Origin: Aedoeadaptatus urinae | Lineage (GTDB): Bacteria; Bacillota; Clostridia; Tissierellales; Peptoniphilaceae | Assembly (NCBI RefSeq): GCF_900155585.1 | Contig: NZ_LT707416.1 | Location: 209,142 to 273,141, forward strand | Reading direction: 5' to 3' | Length of the DNA: 64,000 nt | Part shown: positions 26,206 to 34,872 of the stretch, in pieces | Layout: each line of letters starts with the position of its first letter | How positions within the stretch are numbered: position 1 is the first letter of the stretch | Position numbers and translations under genes: made by a program | The notes under the pieces: generated by a model | Seen by the model: only the letters and a program-made list of their open reading frames with translations | Databases searched by the model: none | Told to the model about the DNA's origin: nothing

Positions 26206-26439
26206 ATGGATACGAGAGAAAGGGTCATTGCCCTGATTCGTGAGATCAACGAGGACTTTGATCCGGAAGAAAATGTGGATTTAATCGAAGAGGAAATTTT
26301 AGATTCCTTCGACATGATTTCGTTTATTATCGAAGTGAAAGAGGAATTCGGCGTGACGATCGGAGTCGATGACATTGTTCCCGAAAACTTTGCCACCGTC
26401 GATCAAATCGCGGATCTTATCGAGCAACTGGACGAATGA
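26206..26439 (+). CDS. Acyl/D-alanyl carrier protein (DltC-like)
   Basis: A 77-residue acidic carrier protein starting at ATG 26206 behind GAGGTAAGG. The phosphopantetheine site is Ser34 in ILDSFDMISFII (DSF instead of the usual DSL, as in many DltC proteins). It would carry the unit activated by the adenylation enzyme to the MBOAT protein. The stop overlaps the MBOAT start by four bases. Confidence 0.9.
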   Translation: MDTRERVIALIREINEDFDPEENVDLIEEEILDSFDMISFIIEVKEEFGVTIGVDDIVPENFATVDQIADLIEQLDE

Positions 26440-27905
26440 TTTTATTTAAAGGCACATACATCGCCTTCGTAATTTGTGTAATACTTGCCTATTACACAAT
26501 TTTTCGGCGTGCTCAATGGACGCTTCTTCTGGCGGCGTCCCTTTTCTTTTACGTCTATTTTACGAAATCCTATTTTATTTTCTTCTCCATCATCAATATC
26601 TACCTGTTCTCCCTCCTGGTCCATAGAATCGAGAACAAGGGCTTGAAAAAGGCGGCGGTAACGGCCTGCCTCCTCTTTAACTTTTCCTTTTTATTTCTCA
26701 TCAAGTACACGCCCCTTCTTTCCAATCGCTTTAATCTTTTGATTCCCCTGGGCATTTCCTTTTACATGTTCCAGTCCATATCCTACATTATGGACCTCTA
26801 TTGGGGCAGGGTGGAAATCGAAAGGAACCCCTTTAAGCTGGCTCTGTTTATTTCCTACTTTCCCCAAGTCATTCAAGGGCCCATCGGCCGCTTCGACGCA
26901 CTTATGCCTCAGCTCTTGGAAAACAAGGCCTATGATTCGGACAATCTGCGCTACGGCTTCGAAACCATTTGTTGGGGCGCCTTTAAAAAGATTTTTATCG
27001 CCGACCACCTGGGCCTTCTGGTCAATACGGTCTTCGACTCCTACGGCTCCTATCCCGGCCTCTTTGTATTTCTGACGGTCTTTGCCTACAGCATACAGAT
27101 CTACGCGGACTTTTCCGGCGGCATCGACATTATTCGAGGGATTTCCCAAATCCTGGGCATCGACATGGCCGTGAACTTTCGCCGCCCCTTCTTTTCCCGC
27201 TCCCTGGCCGACTTTTGGCGTCGCTGGCATATTTCCCTGGGTACGTGGATGAAAGATTACGTCTTTTATCCCCTGAACCTGTCACGGCCCCTGGTCTTCG
27301 TCAACAAGAAGGCGAAGAAACACTTCGGACGGAAGCGGGGCAAATTAATTTCCATTTGCCTCTCCACCTATATCCTCTATTTCATCGTGGGGATATGGCA
27401 CGGCGCCGGCACGAATTACGTCCTTTACGGCCTGTGGAACGGCACGATTATTTCCTTCAGCCTGTATTTGGAAGGGACCTACAAGAAAACCCTGGCGAAG
27501 CTGGGCATCGACCCCAAGGCCCGGGTCTACACCCTCTTTCAAATTATTCGCACCAATCTTCTCGTGACCTTGGGCAGATACTTTTCCAGAGCATCGGGGG
27601 CTCTCGTGGCCCTGAAGATGTGGGCCCACACCTTTAAAAATTTCCATTTGGGCTCCGCGCCCCTGTATTTGCTCCACGAAATGGGCTACACGAATAACGA
27701 GCTGATCGTGCTTTTTATCAGCATCTTCTTGGTCTTTCTCGTGGACCTGGCCTTCGAGGGGGGCGTCAATCTATACAAGAGCTTCGACGAAGCGTCCACG
27801 CCGGTGCAACTCGGCGTCATCGGCGCCTTTGCCCTCGCCTTCGTCGTCTTCGTCGTCTATGCCGGGGGCTATGTGCCCACGGAATTTATCTATCGCCAGT
27901 ACTAG
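26436..27905 (+). CDS. MBOAT O-acyltransferase (DltB-like)
   Basis: A 489-residue polytopic membrane protein of the MBOAT family. The conserved motif FWRRWHISLGTWMKDYVFYP contains His265, and the catalytic histidine is His322 in GIWHGAGTNYVLYGLWNG. DltB/AlgI-like proteins take an acyl or aminoacyl group from a carrier or CoA inside and pass it across the membrane. It sits between the carrier protein and an extracellular SGNH protein, so it should pass the unit to that protein or directly to an envelope polymer. Confidence 0.92.
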   Translation: MILFKGTYIAFVICVILAYYTIFRRAQWTLLLAASLFFYVYFTKSYFIFFSIINIYLFSLLVHRIENKGLKKAAVTACLLFNFSFLFLIKYTPLLSNRFNLLIPLGISFYMFQSISYIMDLYWGRVEIERNPFKLALFISYFPQVIQGPIGRFDALMPQLLENKAYDSDNLRYGFETICWGAFKKIFIADHLGLLVNTVFDSYGSYPGLFVFLTVFAYSIQIYADFSGGIDIIRGISQILGIDMAVNFRRPFFSRSLADFWRRWHISLGTWMKDYVFYPLNLSRPLVFVNKKAKKHFGRKRGKLISICLSTYILYFIVGIWHGAGTNYVLYGLWNGTIISFSLYLEGTYKKTLAKLGIDPKARVYTLFQIIRTNLLVTLGRYFSRASGALVALKMWAHTFKNFHLGSAPLYLLHEMGYTNNELIVLFISIFLVFLVDLAFEGGVNLYKSFDEASTPVQLGVIGAFALAFVVFVVYAGGYVPTEFIYRQY

Positions 27906-27917
27906 AAAGGAACGGAT

Positions 27918-29750
27918 ATGACCACGAAAAAATTTTTTATAATGATCGTCTCCGTCCTCGTCCTCATCTTTGCCGCCATCGGCGCGGGCAATTACTTTAT
28001 CAATCCCTTCGGCCTGTTTAACGAGTCTCTCATGGATTGGGATTCCTATAATTTCACGCAAAATCCCCGGACGGCGAAAATTCATTACATCGACAAGAAT
28101 CACGATAAGTACAATGCCTACATCGTCGGCTCCTCCGGCTGCGGCAGCCTCGATCCCAAACAGCTGAGCAGCTACACGGGAAAGAGCTACTACAACAGCT
28201 TTTATTACGGCTCCGACCTTTTGGACTCCTATGAAACCGTGGATTACCTGATTCGAAATTACACCGTGGACGAAATTATGCTGGGCATTAATTACAACAC
28301 GGCGATCAATTTCGACATCGGGGAAGACCAGCTGAATCTGCGCATGCCGGCCAAGCTTTCCGGGAAAAGTCTCTTGGCCTTTTACAAAGACTATCTTTTC
28401 GCCGATCCGCGGTATTTCGTAAACAAGCTGAGGGACAAGAGGAAAGACACCTTCTTCACTCAAGACTTCGACGTCTTTCTCCCCGAAACCGGCAGCTACG
28501 ACAAGCGGCTCAGGGACACGGAAGGCATCGGCGATTTAAACGCCTATGTGGAGAAAGAGGACTATCGGGTTTTTCAGGACTACCCTCGGGAAGTGAAGCC
28601 CTTTGCAAAAATGAAGGAATTTAAAGAGACCATGGCGGCCATTAAAAAGCTTTGCGACGAGAACCATGTGAAGCTCACCGTGGTGGTGATCCCCATTTAC
28701 AAGGACGACTTCCCCAACTATCCCGCGAAGGATTTGGATCTTTTCTACAGAAGTTTGGCCGAGATCACGCCCTTCTGGGATTTTTCCAAATCGTCGATTT
28801 CCGCCGATCCCCGCTATTTTTACGACGCCACCCACTTCAGAAACAGCGTGGGCCGCATGATTCTGGATCGAATCTACGACAAGGGCGACGACTATATTCC
28901 GGAGGATTTCGGTCACTACGTGGATCGCAAGGGCGTCGAGGATTTTTTAGCCTCCTTCCGGCAATACGAGGTGGTTCGCAATGAAGCGAACTATACTAAA
29001 AAGCTTCCCGTCCTCATGCTCCACCACATCGGCGAAGGTGATTATGCCATTTCCGAGGACAAGCTGAAGGCCTATCTGACGGCGATTCGTGGGGCGGGCT
29101 ACCATACGGTGGGCTTGCAGGACCTGTATAACTACGTCTACAAGGGCGTGGATTTAGGGGACAATCCCATTCTCATCACCTTCGACGACGGCTATTTAAG
29201 CAATTACGACAAGGCCTTTCCCCTTTTGAAGGAAATGAATATGAAGGCGGTCATATACTGCGTCGGCTCTACCTTCGGATCCTCCACCTATAAGGACACG
29301 GGCGAGCCGATTATTCCCCATTTCGGCGAAAAAGAAGCGCGGGAGATGCAGGATTCCGGCCTCATCGACATACAAAGCCACAGCTTTGATATGCATCAAT
29401 CGGAAGAATTGGAAACAAAGAAGCCGGTGCGCATAGACATGGGGCAATTTCCCCACGAAACGGAAGAGGAGTATATGAAGGCCTTCGGCGACGATTTCAA
29501 GAAAGAGGATTTGCTGATCCGCGCAGTGACGGGGCAGCCCATCCGCGCCGTCGCCTATCCCCGCGGCACCTATTCCGATATGACTCAGGGCCTGTTGGGC
29601 CTATACGGCGTCTGCGCCACCTTTACCTCGGATACCGGGGTCAACACCCTGATCAAAGGGCTGCCCCAATCCCTTTACGGGCTGAAGCGCATCGAGGTGG
29701 AGGCCAATTTGACGCCGGAGGAACTTTTGCAAAAGATTCGCGGCGAATAA
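27918..29750 (+). CDS. SGNH-hydrolase/NodB deacetylase fusion protein (DltD-like position)
   Basis: A 610-residue membrane-anchored extracellular protein. An N-terminal helix (about 5-24) is followed by an SGNH/DltD-like domain with the nucleophile region IVGSSGCGS (Ser72 or Ser73) and the DATHF motif (Asp303, His306). The C-terminal half is a NodB polysaccharide deacetylase: LPVLMLHHIGEGD, metal-binding TFDDGY (421-426), SHSFDMH (His488, His493) and AYPRGTYSD. It could move the activated unit onto an envelope glycan and remove N-acetyl groups from the same glycan. Canonical DltD lacks the deacetylase domain. Confidence 0.85.
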   Translation: MTTKKFFIMIVSVLVLIFAAIGAGNYFINPFGLFNESLMDWDSYNFTQNPRTAKIHYIDKNHDKYNAYIVGSSGCGSLDPKQLSSYTGKSYYNSFYYGSDLLDSYETVDYLIRNYTVDEIMLGINYNTAINFDIGEDQLNLRMPAKLSGKSLLAFYKDYLFADPRYFVNKLRDKRKDTFFTQDFDVFLPETGSYDKRLRDTEGIGDLNAYVEKEDYRVFQDYPREVKPFAKMKEFKETMAAIKKLCDENHVKLTVVVIPIYKDDFPNYPAKDLDLFYRSLAEITPFWDFSKSSISADPRYFYDATHFRNSVGRMILDRIYDKGDDYIPEDFGHYVDRKGVEDFLASFRQYEVVRNEANYTKKLPVLMLHHIGEGDYAISEDKLKAYLTAIRGAGYHTVGLQDLYNYVYKGVDLGDNPILITFDDGYLSNYDKAFPLLKEMNMKAVIYCVGSTFGSSTYKDTGEPIIPHFGEKEAREMQDSGLIDIQSHSFDMHQSEELETKKPVRIDMGQFPHETEEEYMKAFGDDFKKEDLLIRAVTGQPIRAVAYPRGTYSDMTQGLLGLYGVCATFTSDTGVNTLIKGLPQSLYGLKRIEVEANLTPEELLQKIRGE

Positions 29751-29771
29751 GCTGAAGAAGAGCATAAAAAG

Positions 29772-29800
29772 ACGAGCCCCGATTCGGGACTCGTTTTTGT
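29772..29800. terminator. Bidirectional terminator between convergent genes
   Basis: ACGAGCCCCG (29772-29781) pairs with CGGGACTCGT (29785-29794), one mismatch, loop ATT. TTTTTG follows on the plus strand and a T-run lies at the other side on the minus strand, so it can stop both the Dlt-like operon and the leftward gene. Confidence 0.85.
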
Positions 29801-29801
29801 T

Positions 29802-30332
29802 TTATAAGCTTTCCTCCAGGCGACGTATGGCTTCCTTCACATCGGCCTCTTCCATGGCCTCGCCCTTCAGGCGAAGGTCCTTCGCAAAAGCCAATGCCTC
29901 GGCGCGGGCGTCGGTGGGATCGGTCTTTTGCTTTTCCATGGATTCCTTGGCCACGGCGAGCATTTTCGACCAGGCCTGCACGATGGCATTTTCCCGGCGA
30001 ATGTGCTTAATAAGCCGGGCAAAGGTCCAGTCTTTGTTGGTGTCCGTCAGGGCCGCCTTGTGAGGGAACACTTCCCCCATGTCCCGAAGGGCCATAAGAA
30101 TCTTTTGCAGCTCGTGGGAGTGCAGATCCACAAAGACCAACAGCTCTTCATCAGGCGCATCCTCCGCGCCGCCGAGCTTTTCGTAGCCTTCCAGGCCCGC
30201 AAAATAGCCCACGTATTCGCCGACCTCATCCCGTGCCACTTCCCGCAAGGCGATGTCCTGTGCCCTTGCCGCTTCAATCAAACGAGCTTTTCGCTCCTCG
30301 CCCTTAATGCCGTAGTATATAATCAGACTCAT
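29802..30332 (-). CDS. DUF3783-like hypothetical protein
   Basis: A 176-residue soluble protein. I start at ATG 30332 (MSLIIYYGIKGEERKARL) behind GGATGAGGGC, not at the longer frame. The middle part, PHKAALTDTNKDWTFARLIKHIRRE, has the pattern I associate with DUF3783. The C-terminal third is helical and charged. It stands alone on the minus strand, ending at a bidirectional terminator. Function unknown. Confidence 0.65.
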   Translation of the reverse strand: MSLIIYYGIKGEERKARLIEAARAQDIALREVARDEVGEYVGYFAGLEGYEKLGGAEDAPDEELLVFVDLHSHELQKILMALRDMGEVFPHKAALTDTNKDWTFARLIKHIRRENAIVQAWSKMLAVAKESMEKQKTDPTDARAEALAFAKDLRLKGEAMEEADVKEAIRRLEESL

Positions 30333-30429
30333 GCCCTCATCCTTTCCGAATTTACCATCGCGCAATCGATGGTGCCCGTCCTATCGCGCGCTGCGATGTT
30401 CGGATGATAGATACCCGGGGAAAAAGTAT

Positions 30430-31077
30430 TTAATCGTTTAAGGAAGCGTGTGTGATTTCGTGCCAGTCGAGATGCAAATAGCCCTCGGCATCGGTCTTGC
30501 TGTTGATCAAATAGCGGGTCTTGACCAGCTCCATCATGGGGCGGTCGGCGGAAAGGGAATCGCTGTAGGCGACGCTGTTTTCGTAGTCGATCTCCATGCC
30601 CTTTTCCGTCAGGTGTCCGAGAATGTTGTCCACCTTTTTTCCGCGCTTGTTGTTGTCCCCCGTCATGCGGTACTCGTCGTCGGTCTTCGTGCCGATAATG
30701 TGATCGAAGGGGAGCACGTCCCCCACGTACTTCAGGTAATCCTCCACGGAGGCGGAGACCAAAAGCAGGTAGTAGCCCGCGGCCTTCAGGGCGTAAATTT
30801 CATCCACCGCCTCTTTAAAGGTGCGTGCCATGACATCCTCGTAGACGAAGGCCTTGATTTCGTCCTCCGTATAGTAGCGGAGCATGGAGAGAAAGCTGTC
30901 CTTGACGTTTTTCTTCACGCCCTTCGGCGATTTAAACAGACTGCCGAGAAGCAGGGTTCGGTAAAGTTTCGAGCGAAAGCCCGGGATTTTTCTCGCCGTT
31001 ACGTCGTATAATATAAGGATGGAGTCCGTGGATATGACGGTGCGGTCGAAATCGAAGAGGGCGATTTTTTGTTTCAT
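30430..31077 (-). CDS. HAD-superfamily phosphatase (SerB-like, subfamily IB)
   Basis: A 215-residue hydrolase with the HAD motifs: catalytic DFDRT near residue 8 (nucleophile Asp8), motif II LLVSASVEDYL, and motif III/IV region SVAYSDSLSADRPMM. Subfamily IB includes phosphoserine and other small phosphomonoester phosphatases; the substrate here is unknown. It is transcribed away from dinB across a short shared promoter region (31078-31144). Confidence 0.88.
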   Translation of the reverse strand: MKQKIALFDFDRTVISTDSILILYDVTARKIPGFRSKLYRTLLLGSLFKSPKGVKKNVKDSFLSMLRYYTEDEIKAFVYEDVMARTFKEAVDEIYALKAAGYYLLLVSASVEDYLKYVGDVLPFDHIIGTKTDDEYRMTGDNNKRGKKVDNILGHLTEKGMEIDYENSVAYSDSLSADRPMMELVKTRYLINSKTDAEGYLHLDWHEITHASLND

Positions 31078-31144
31078 ATTGTCTCCTTTTCATAGGCGAT
31101 TTACGCCGACGGTGGTTTTTTGATATATTAGGGTGGTGATTCAT

Positions 31145-32176
31145 TTGGACATTTTACATGTGGATATGGACGCGTTTTTTGCCTCTGTTGAGATTCTATT
31201 GAATCCCGCTCTGAAAAACAAGCCCCTTGCCGTAGGCGGAAAGAATCCTTCGGGGATCGTCACCACGGCGAGCTACGAGGCACGTAAGTACGGGGTGCAT
31301 TCCGCCATGCCCATGTTTATGGCGAGGAGTCTTTGCCCGAATCTCATCGTGGTGCCTACGAGAAAGGGCGTTTACGGCCGGGCGAGCCGAAAGGTCTTCG
31401 GCTATTTACACGACTACGGCTTTCCCATGGAGCAGGTGTCCATCGACGAGGCCTATTTGGATTTAACGGGGGCGGACAATCCCGAGGCCCTTGCGAAAAC
31501 CATGCAGAGGGAAGTGAAGCGCCGCTTCGGCCTTTCCATGAGCTGCGGTTTGAGCTACAATAAATTTCTCGCAAAAATCGCCTCGGACATGGACAAGCCC
31601 GCGGGCTTTACCGTCATCGACCGGAAATGGGCGGCGCAGGTTATCGACGGCCTTCCCCTTTCAAGGATTCACGGTATCGGCGAGAAGACGGAAAGGCGCT
31701 TGAAGGAGCTGGGGATTCACAACGGGGCGGATCTGAAGGCCCTGGATCGGGATTTTCTGGAGGAGGCCTTCGGGAAACCGGGCCTGGAGCTTTACGACCG
31801 GGTGCGGGGCGAGGACCTGCGGCCCGTGGAGCCCGGCAGGAAGCGAAAATCCATCGGCACCGAGGAGACCTTCATCGAGACGCGGGACAGAAATTTTTTT
31901 AAAGAGCGGCTAAAGCGCTTCGCCGAGGAGACGGCCTTTCTCATGGAGAAAAAAGGCATCGTGGGCTACACCCTGACGGTGAAGCTCAAGACGTCGGATT
32001 TTCACACGCACACGAAATCTAAGACCTTCGGCCTGCCCCTGGAGGGGGAGGCGCTGCTGTTTCGAGAGGCGTGGGCCCTGTTTTGCGCCCTCTACGGCGG
32101 CGAAAAGCTGCGGCTTTTGGGTCTGAGTGTGTCGTCTTTAGAGGAGAATTACAGCAGGCAGCTGCGTTTTTTATAG
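31145..32176 (+). CDS. dinB: DNA polymerase IV (Y family)
   Basis: A translesion polymerase. The product begins LHVDMDAFFASVEILLNP with the first catalytic aspartates, and SIDEAYLDLTGAD carries the second acidic pair. The little-finger domain follows to about residue 343. Start choice: TTG 31145 has AGGGTGGTGA at suitable spacing; GTG codons at 31133 and 31136 are alternatives. The C-terminus lacks a clear clamp-binding QLxLF motif beyond RQLRFL at the end, which may serve. Confidence 0.93.
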   Translation: MDILHVDMDAFFASVEILLNPALKNKPLAVGGKNPSGIVTTASYEARKYGVHSAMPMFMARSLCPNLIVVPTRKGVYGRASRKVFGYLHDYGFPMEQVSIDEAYLDLTGADNPEALAKTMQREVKRRFGLSMSCGLSYNKFLAKIASDMDKPAGFTVIDRKWAAQVIDGLPLSRIHGIGEKTERRLKELGIHNGADLKALDRDFLEEAFGKPGLELYDRVRGEDLRPVEPGRKRKSIGTEETFIETRDRNFFKERLKRFAEETAFLMEKKGIVGYTLTVKLKTSDFHTHTKSKTFGLPLEGEALLFREAWALFCALYGGEKLRLLGLSVSSLEENYSRQLRFL

Positions 32177-32184
32177 GAGGAAGC

Positions 32185-32568
32185 ATGGAAGAGTGGAGAC
32201 AAAAAAGAGTGCGTGAAATTTTTCAGCGCTTTACGAGTCAGTTCGATCTGACGATTTTAGAGCACACGGACGAGCGTATTTATGCCCGCTGGCATGTAGA
32301 CGAAAATTCGCTGAATCCGGAGGACATCGCCCACGGCGGGGCGGTTTATTCCGTGGCTGACGTGGTTTGCGCGGCTCTGGGCCTTAGGAACAATCACCTG
32401 CTCACCAAGAGCGTGAACTTTTATTACTTCCACTCCGTGCGCCTGGGAGATGCTTATATTCGCGGGAGCTTTCAAAAGGTCGGCAGCTACACCTCGGTGA
32501 TGGAGATCGAAGTATGGCAGGAGGAGACGCTCTGCGCCAAGGGTCTATTTGACATGGCGAAGCTGTAG
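32185..32568 (+). CDS. PaaI-type hotdog thioesterase, first copy
   Basis: A 127-residue hotdog-fold protein. The active-site region AHGGAVYSVADVVCAALGL matches PaaI-type acyl-CoA thioesterases (HGG with a downstream Asp). ATG 32185 lies 8 bases after dinB, behind TAGGAGG. A second hotdog gene follows after 9 bases, so the pair may form a heteromer. The substrate is unknown. Confidence 0.82.
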   Translation: MEEWRQKRVREIFQRFTSQFDLTILEHTDERIYARWHVDENSLNPEDIAHGGAVYSVADVVCAALGLRNNHLLTKSVNFYYFHSVRLGDAYIRGSFQKVGSYTSVMEIEVWQEETLCAKGLFDMAKL

Positions 32569-32577
32569 GGAGGAATC

Positions 32578-32994
32578 ATGGCAGTATTTCATTATTTAGA
32601 AGAGGGCTTGGATCACCGCCTGATGGCGGATTCCGAGCTGAGTATAAAGGAGCAGGAGGGCGAGACGCTCACCGCCACCTGGAAGGTATGGCCCGGCGCC
32701 ATTAATTCCGCCGGCACCTGCCAGGGCATGATCCACTTCGGCATGGCCGATGTGATCAGCGCCATTTTGTGTGACCGCAAAGGAGTGGTGGTGACCAAGG
32801 CCGCTTCCTGCTTCTACCACGCGCCCCTTTACGAGGGCGAGGTCACGGCCGAAGCCGCCTTCAACAAGCGGGGCAAGGTCAACGACAATGTGGAGGTGCG
32901 CTTTTTTCAAAGGGGCATCCTCTGCTATCAGGCAATTTTCAGTATGCACGCCACCGGCGTCACCTTAGACAAGGGAGGGGAAAATGAAGCGTAG
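32578..32994 (+). CDS. Hotdog-fold thioesterase-like protein, second copy
   Basis: A 138-residue hotdog-like protein: INSAGTCQGMIHFGMADVISAIL aligns with the PaaI active-site helix, but the usual HGG is replaced (CQG), so catalysis may be altered. It follows the first hotdog gene directly and overlaps the EamA transporter gene by 11 bases, which points to one transcript (dinB to EamA). Confidence 0.7.
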   Translation: MAVFHYLEEGLDHRLMADSELSIKEQEGETLTATWKVWPGAINSAGTCQGMIHFGMADVISAILCDRKGVVVTKAASCFYHAPLYEGEVTAEAAFNKRGKVNDNVEVRFFQRGILCYQAIFSMHATGVTLDKGGENEA

Positions 32995-33877
32995 TCAGGC
33001 CATTATGCTTTTGCTCTTAACGACGATTATCTGGGGCATGGGCGTGGTGGCACAGATCGCCGGCATGGACTACATTCATCCCTTCGCCTTAAATGTGCAT
33101 CGCTCCTTGGCGGCGGCGCTGTTTCTTTTGATCGTGCTCCTCTTTATTCCGAAGCTGAGGGACGTGGGCACGGATCTTGAGGCAACCATCAAGGGCGGCA
33201 TTTTATGCGGCATCTGTTTAAGCGTGGCCATGGCCCTTCAGCAATACGGCCTTCAATACACCACCGCCGGCAAGGGCGGTTTTATTACGGCCCTTTACAT
33301 CGTCCTCGTGCCCATCGGCGGCATACTTTTACACCATCCCATTTCGAAAAAAACCTGGTTCGCCGTCCTCGTCGCCGCCGTGGGGCTGTACTTTATCAGC
33401 ATGAAAAAAGGCGCGGGCTTTTCCATGGGCCGTGGAGATTTTCTGGTCCTTCTCTCCGCCGTGGCCTTCAGCGTCCATATTCTCGTCATCGACCGCTTCG
33501 CGCCCTATGTGGACGGCGTGGCCATGAGCTGCATTCAATTTTTTACGGCGGCGATACTGTCGCTGATTCTCGTTGTGTCTACCGGGGCCTCCCTCTTCGG
33601 CGAGTACACCAAGGCCCTGCCCGCCATATTATATTTGGGGATTTTATCGAGCGGCGTGGGCTTTACCCTGCAGATCATGGGCCAGCGCTACACGGAGCCC
33701 ACCACGGCGAGTTTGATCCTGAGCCTGGAGGCGGTCTTTTCCCTCTTAGGGGGCATCATCCTCTTAAGCGAAGCCCTGACTGCCCGCGAGGCCTTCGGCT
33801 GCGTCCTTCTCTTCGTCGCCATACTTATCGCCCAGCTTCCCATGCCCAAGCTTCGAAAATCCTCGGAGAATAATTAA
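32984..33877 (+). CDS. EamA/DMT-superfamily permease
   Basis: A 297-residue membrane protein with ten hydrophobic helices in two EamA repeats (the first starts LLLLTTIIWGMGVVAQIAG). Members export amino acids, nucleobases or other metabolites. The second repeat ends with TASLILSLEAVFSLLGGIIL, a typical EamA signature. It overlaps the hotdog gene upstream. Substrate unknown. Confidence 0.9.
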   Translation: MKRSQAIMLLLLTTIIWGMGVVAQIAGMDYIHPFALNVHRSLAAALFLLIVLLFIPKLRDVGTDLEATIKGGILCGICLSVAMALQQYGLQYTTAGKGGFITALYIVLVPIGGILLHHPISKKTWFAVLVAAVGLYFISMKKGAGFSMGRGDFLVLLSAVAFSVHILVIDRFAPYVDGVAMSCIQFFTAAILSLILVVSTGASLFGEYTKALPAILYLGILSSGVGFTLQIMGQRYTEPTTASLILSLEAVFSLLGGIILLSEALTAREAFGCVLLFVAILIAQLPMPKLRKSSENN

Positions 33878-33969
33878 AAGAAAATTTTTAAAAGCCCCTT
33901 ATCCGTGAAATAAAAAATCATCCTTCGGGTATAGATAAACCTAAAGGATCAGGTTAAGGAGGGAATGAA

Positions 33970-34872
33970 ATGAAATGTCGTTATTGCGGTTATGAAAATG
34001 AGCCCGGTGTAAAATTTTGTGCGTCCTGCTCAACGCCCATGGTCTATCCCCTGGGCTACAAGCCCGAGGACGAGGCAACCGTTGAAAAGGCGGAGCCCGT
34101 GAAGGAAGCGCCGAAGGCCGAAGAAAAACCCGTGAAGGAAGTCGCTGAGGAAAAATCGGAAGCGAAGCCTGTAGAGAAAGTTGCCGAAGAAAAGCCGGCA
34201 GCACCGGAAGAAAAGGCGCCGGCTCGCGGGGAAGCGCCGAAAGAAAAAGAAGCGCCGGCTGAAAAACCGATCGAGGTCCCGGAAAAGGTCGAGGCCGCAG
34301 ATGCCTATAAGGAATCGAAGCCTGTAGAGAAAGTTGCCGAAGAAAAGCCGGCAGCACCGGAAGAAAAGGCGCCGGCTCGCGGGGAAGCGCCGAAAGAAAA
34401 AGAAGCGCCGGCTGAAAAACCGATCGAGGTCCCGGAAAAGGTCGAGGCCGCAGATGCTTATAAGGAATCGAAGCCCGTGGACAAGCGCAAGAAACAGGCG
34501 CAAAAGCGGAAGAAAAAGGCGGAAAAGAAACCGGAAAAGGACGCAAGGGTTAGCGCCGAGGAAAAACGCCTGGAGCATCAAAGCCACAGCGCTAAGCCGG
34601 CGCCGAAAAAGGAAGCCCCGGAAAAGAAAAAACCGGAAGAAAAACCGGCTCCCGTAAAAGAAGCGCCGAAAAAAGAAGCCGCACCGGAAAAGAAAGCACC
34701 GGAAGGGTTGAAGGAAAAAGCAGTCGCTCCCGATAAAAAGGAAGCACCGGCCAAGGCACCGGAAAAGAAACCGGAAAGAAAGCCCGAGCCCAAGAAAGGC
34801 CGCATCAGCCCGGTCCTCGTGGCCATCGTCCTTTTGATTCTGCTCTTTATCATCTATAAAGCCGTGAAATGA
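33970..34872 (+). CDS. Zinc-ribbon protein with Lys/Glu/Pro/Ala repeats and a C-terminal membrane helix
   Basis: A 300-residue protein. The N-terminus is a zinc ribbon CRYCGYENEPGVKFCASC (Cys3, Cys6, Cys17, Cys20). About 240 residues of low-complexity KPE/EAP sequence follow and include a nearly exact 51-residue tandem duplication (DNA 34163-34468). It ends in one membrane helix (SPVLVAIVLLILLFIIY). The layout suggests a tail-anchored protein with a long extended spacer. The stop overlaps the AlkD-like gene by four bases. Function unknown. Confidence 0.8.
   Translation: MKCRYCGYENEPGVKFCASCSTPMVYPLGYKPEDEATVEKAEPVKEAPKAEEKPVKEVAEEKSEAKPVEKVAEEKPAAPEEKAPARGEAPKEKEAPAEKPIEVPEKVEAADAYKESKPVEKVAEEKPAAPEEKAPARGEAPKEKEAPAEKPIEVPEKVEAADAYKESKPVDKRKKQAQKRKKKAEKKPEKDARVSAEEKRLEHQSHSAKPAPKKEAPEKKKPEEKPAPVKEAPKKEAAPEKKAPEGLKEKAVAPDKKEAPAKAPEKKPERKPEPKKGRISPVLVAIVLLILLFIIYKAVK
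34163..34468 (+). repeat. 153-bp tandem duplication inside the zinc-ribbon gene
   Basis: The unit 34163-34315 is repeated immediately at 34316-34468 with one visible difference (C to T in GCCTATAAG). It keeps frame (51 codons). Such a fresh repeat can change length by slippage or recombination. Confidence 0.92.

Noticed and set aside
23923..26439. Ordinary dltA-dltC pair
   Set aside because: The order is adenylation-GNAT-carrier-MBOAT instead of dltA-dltB-dltC-dltD, and the last gene has a deacetylase domain.
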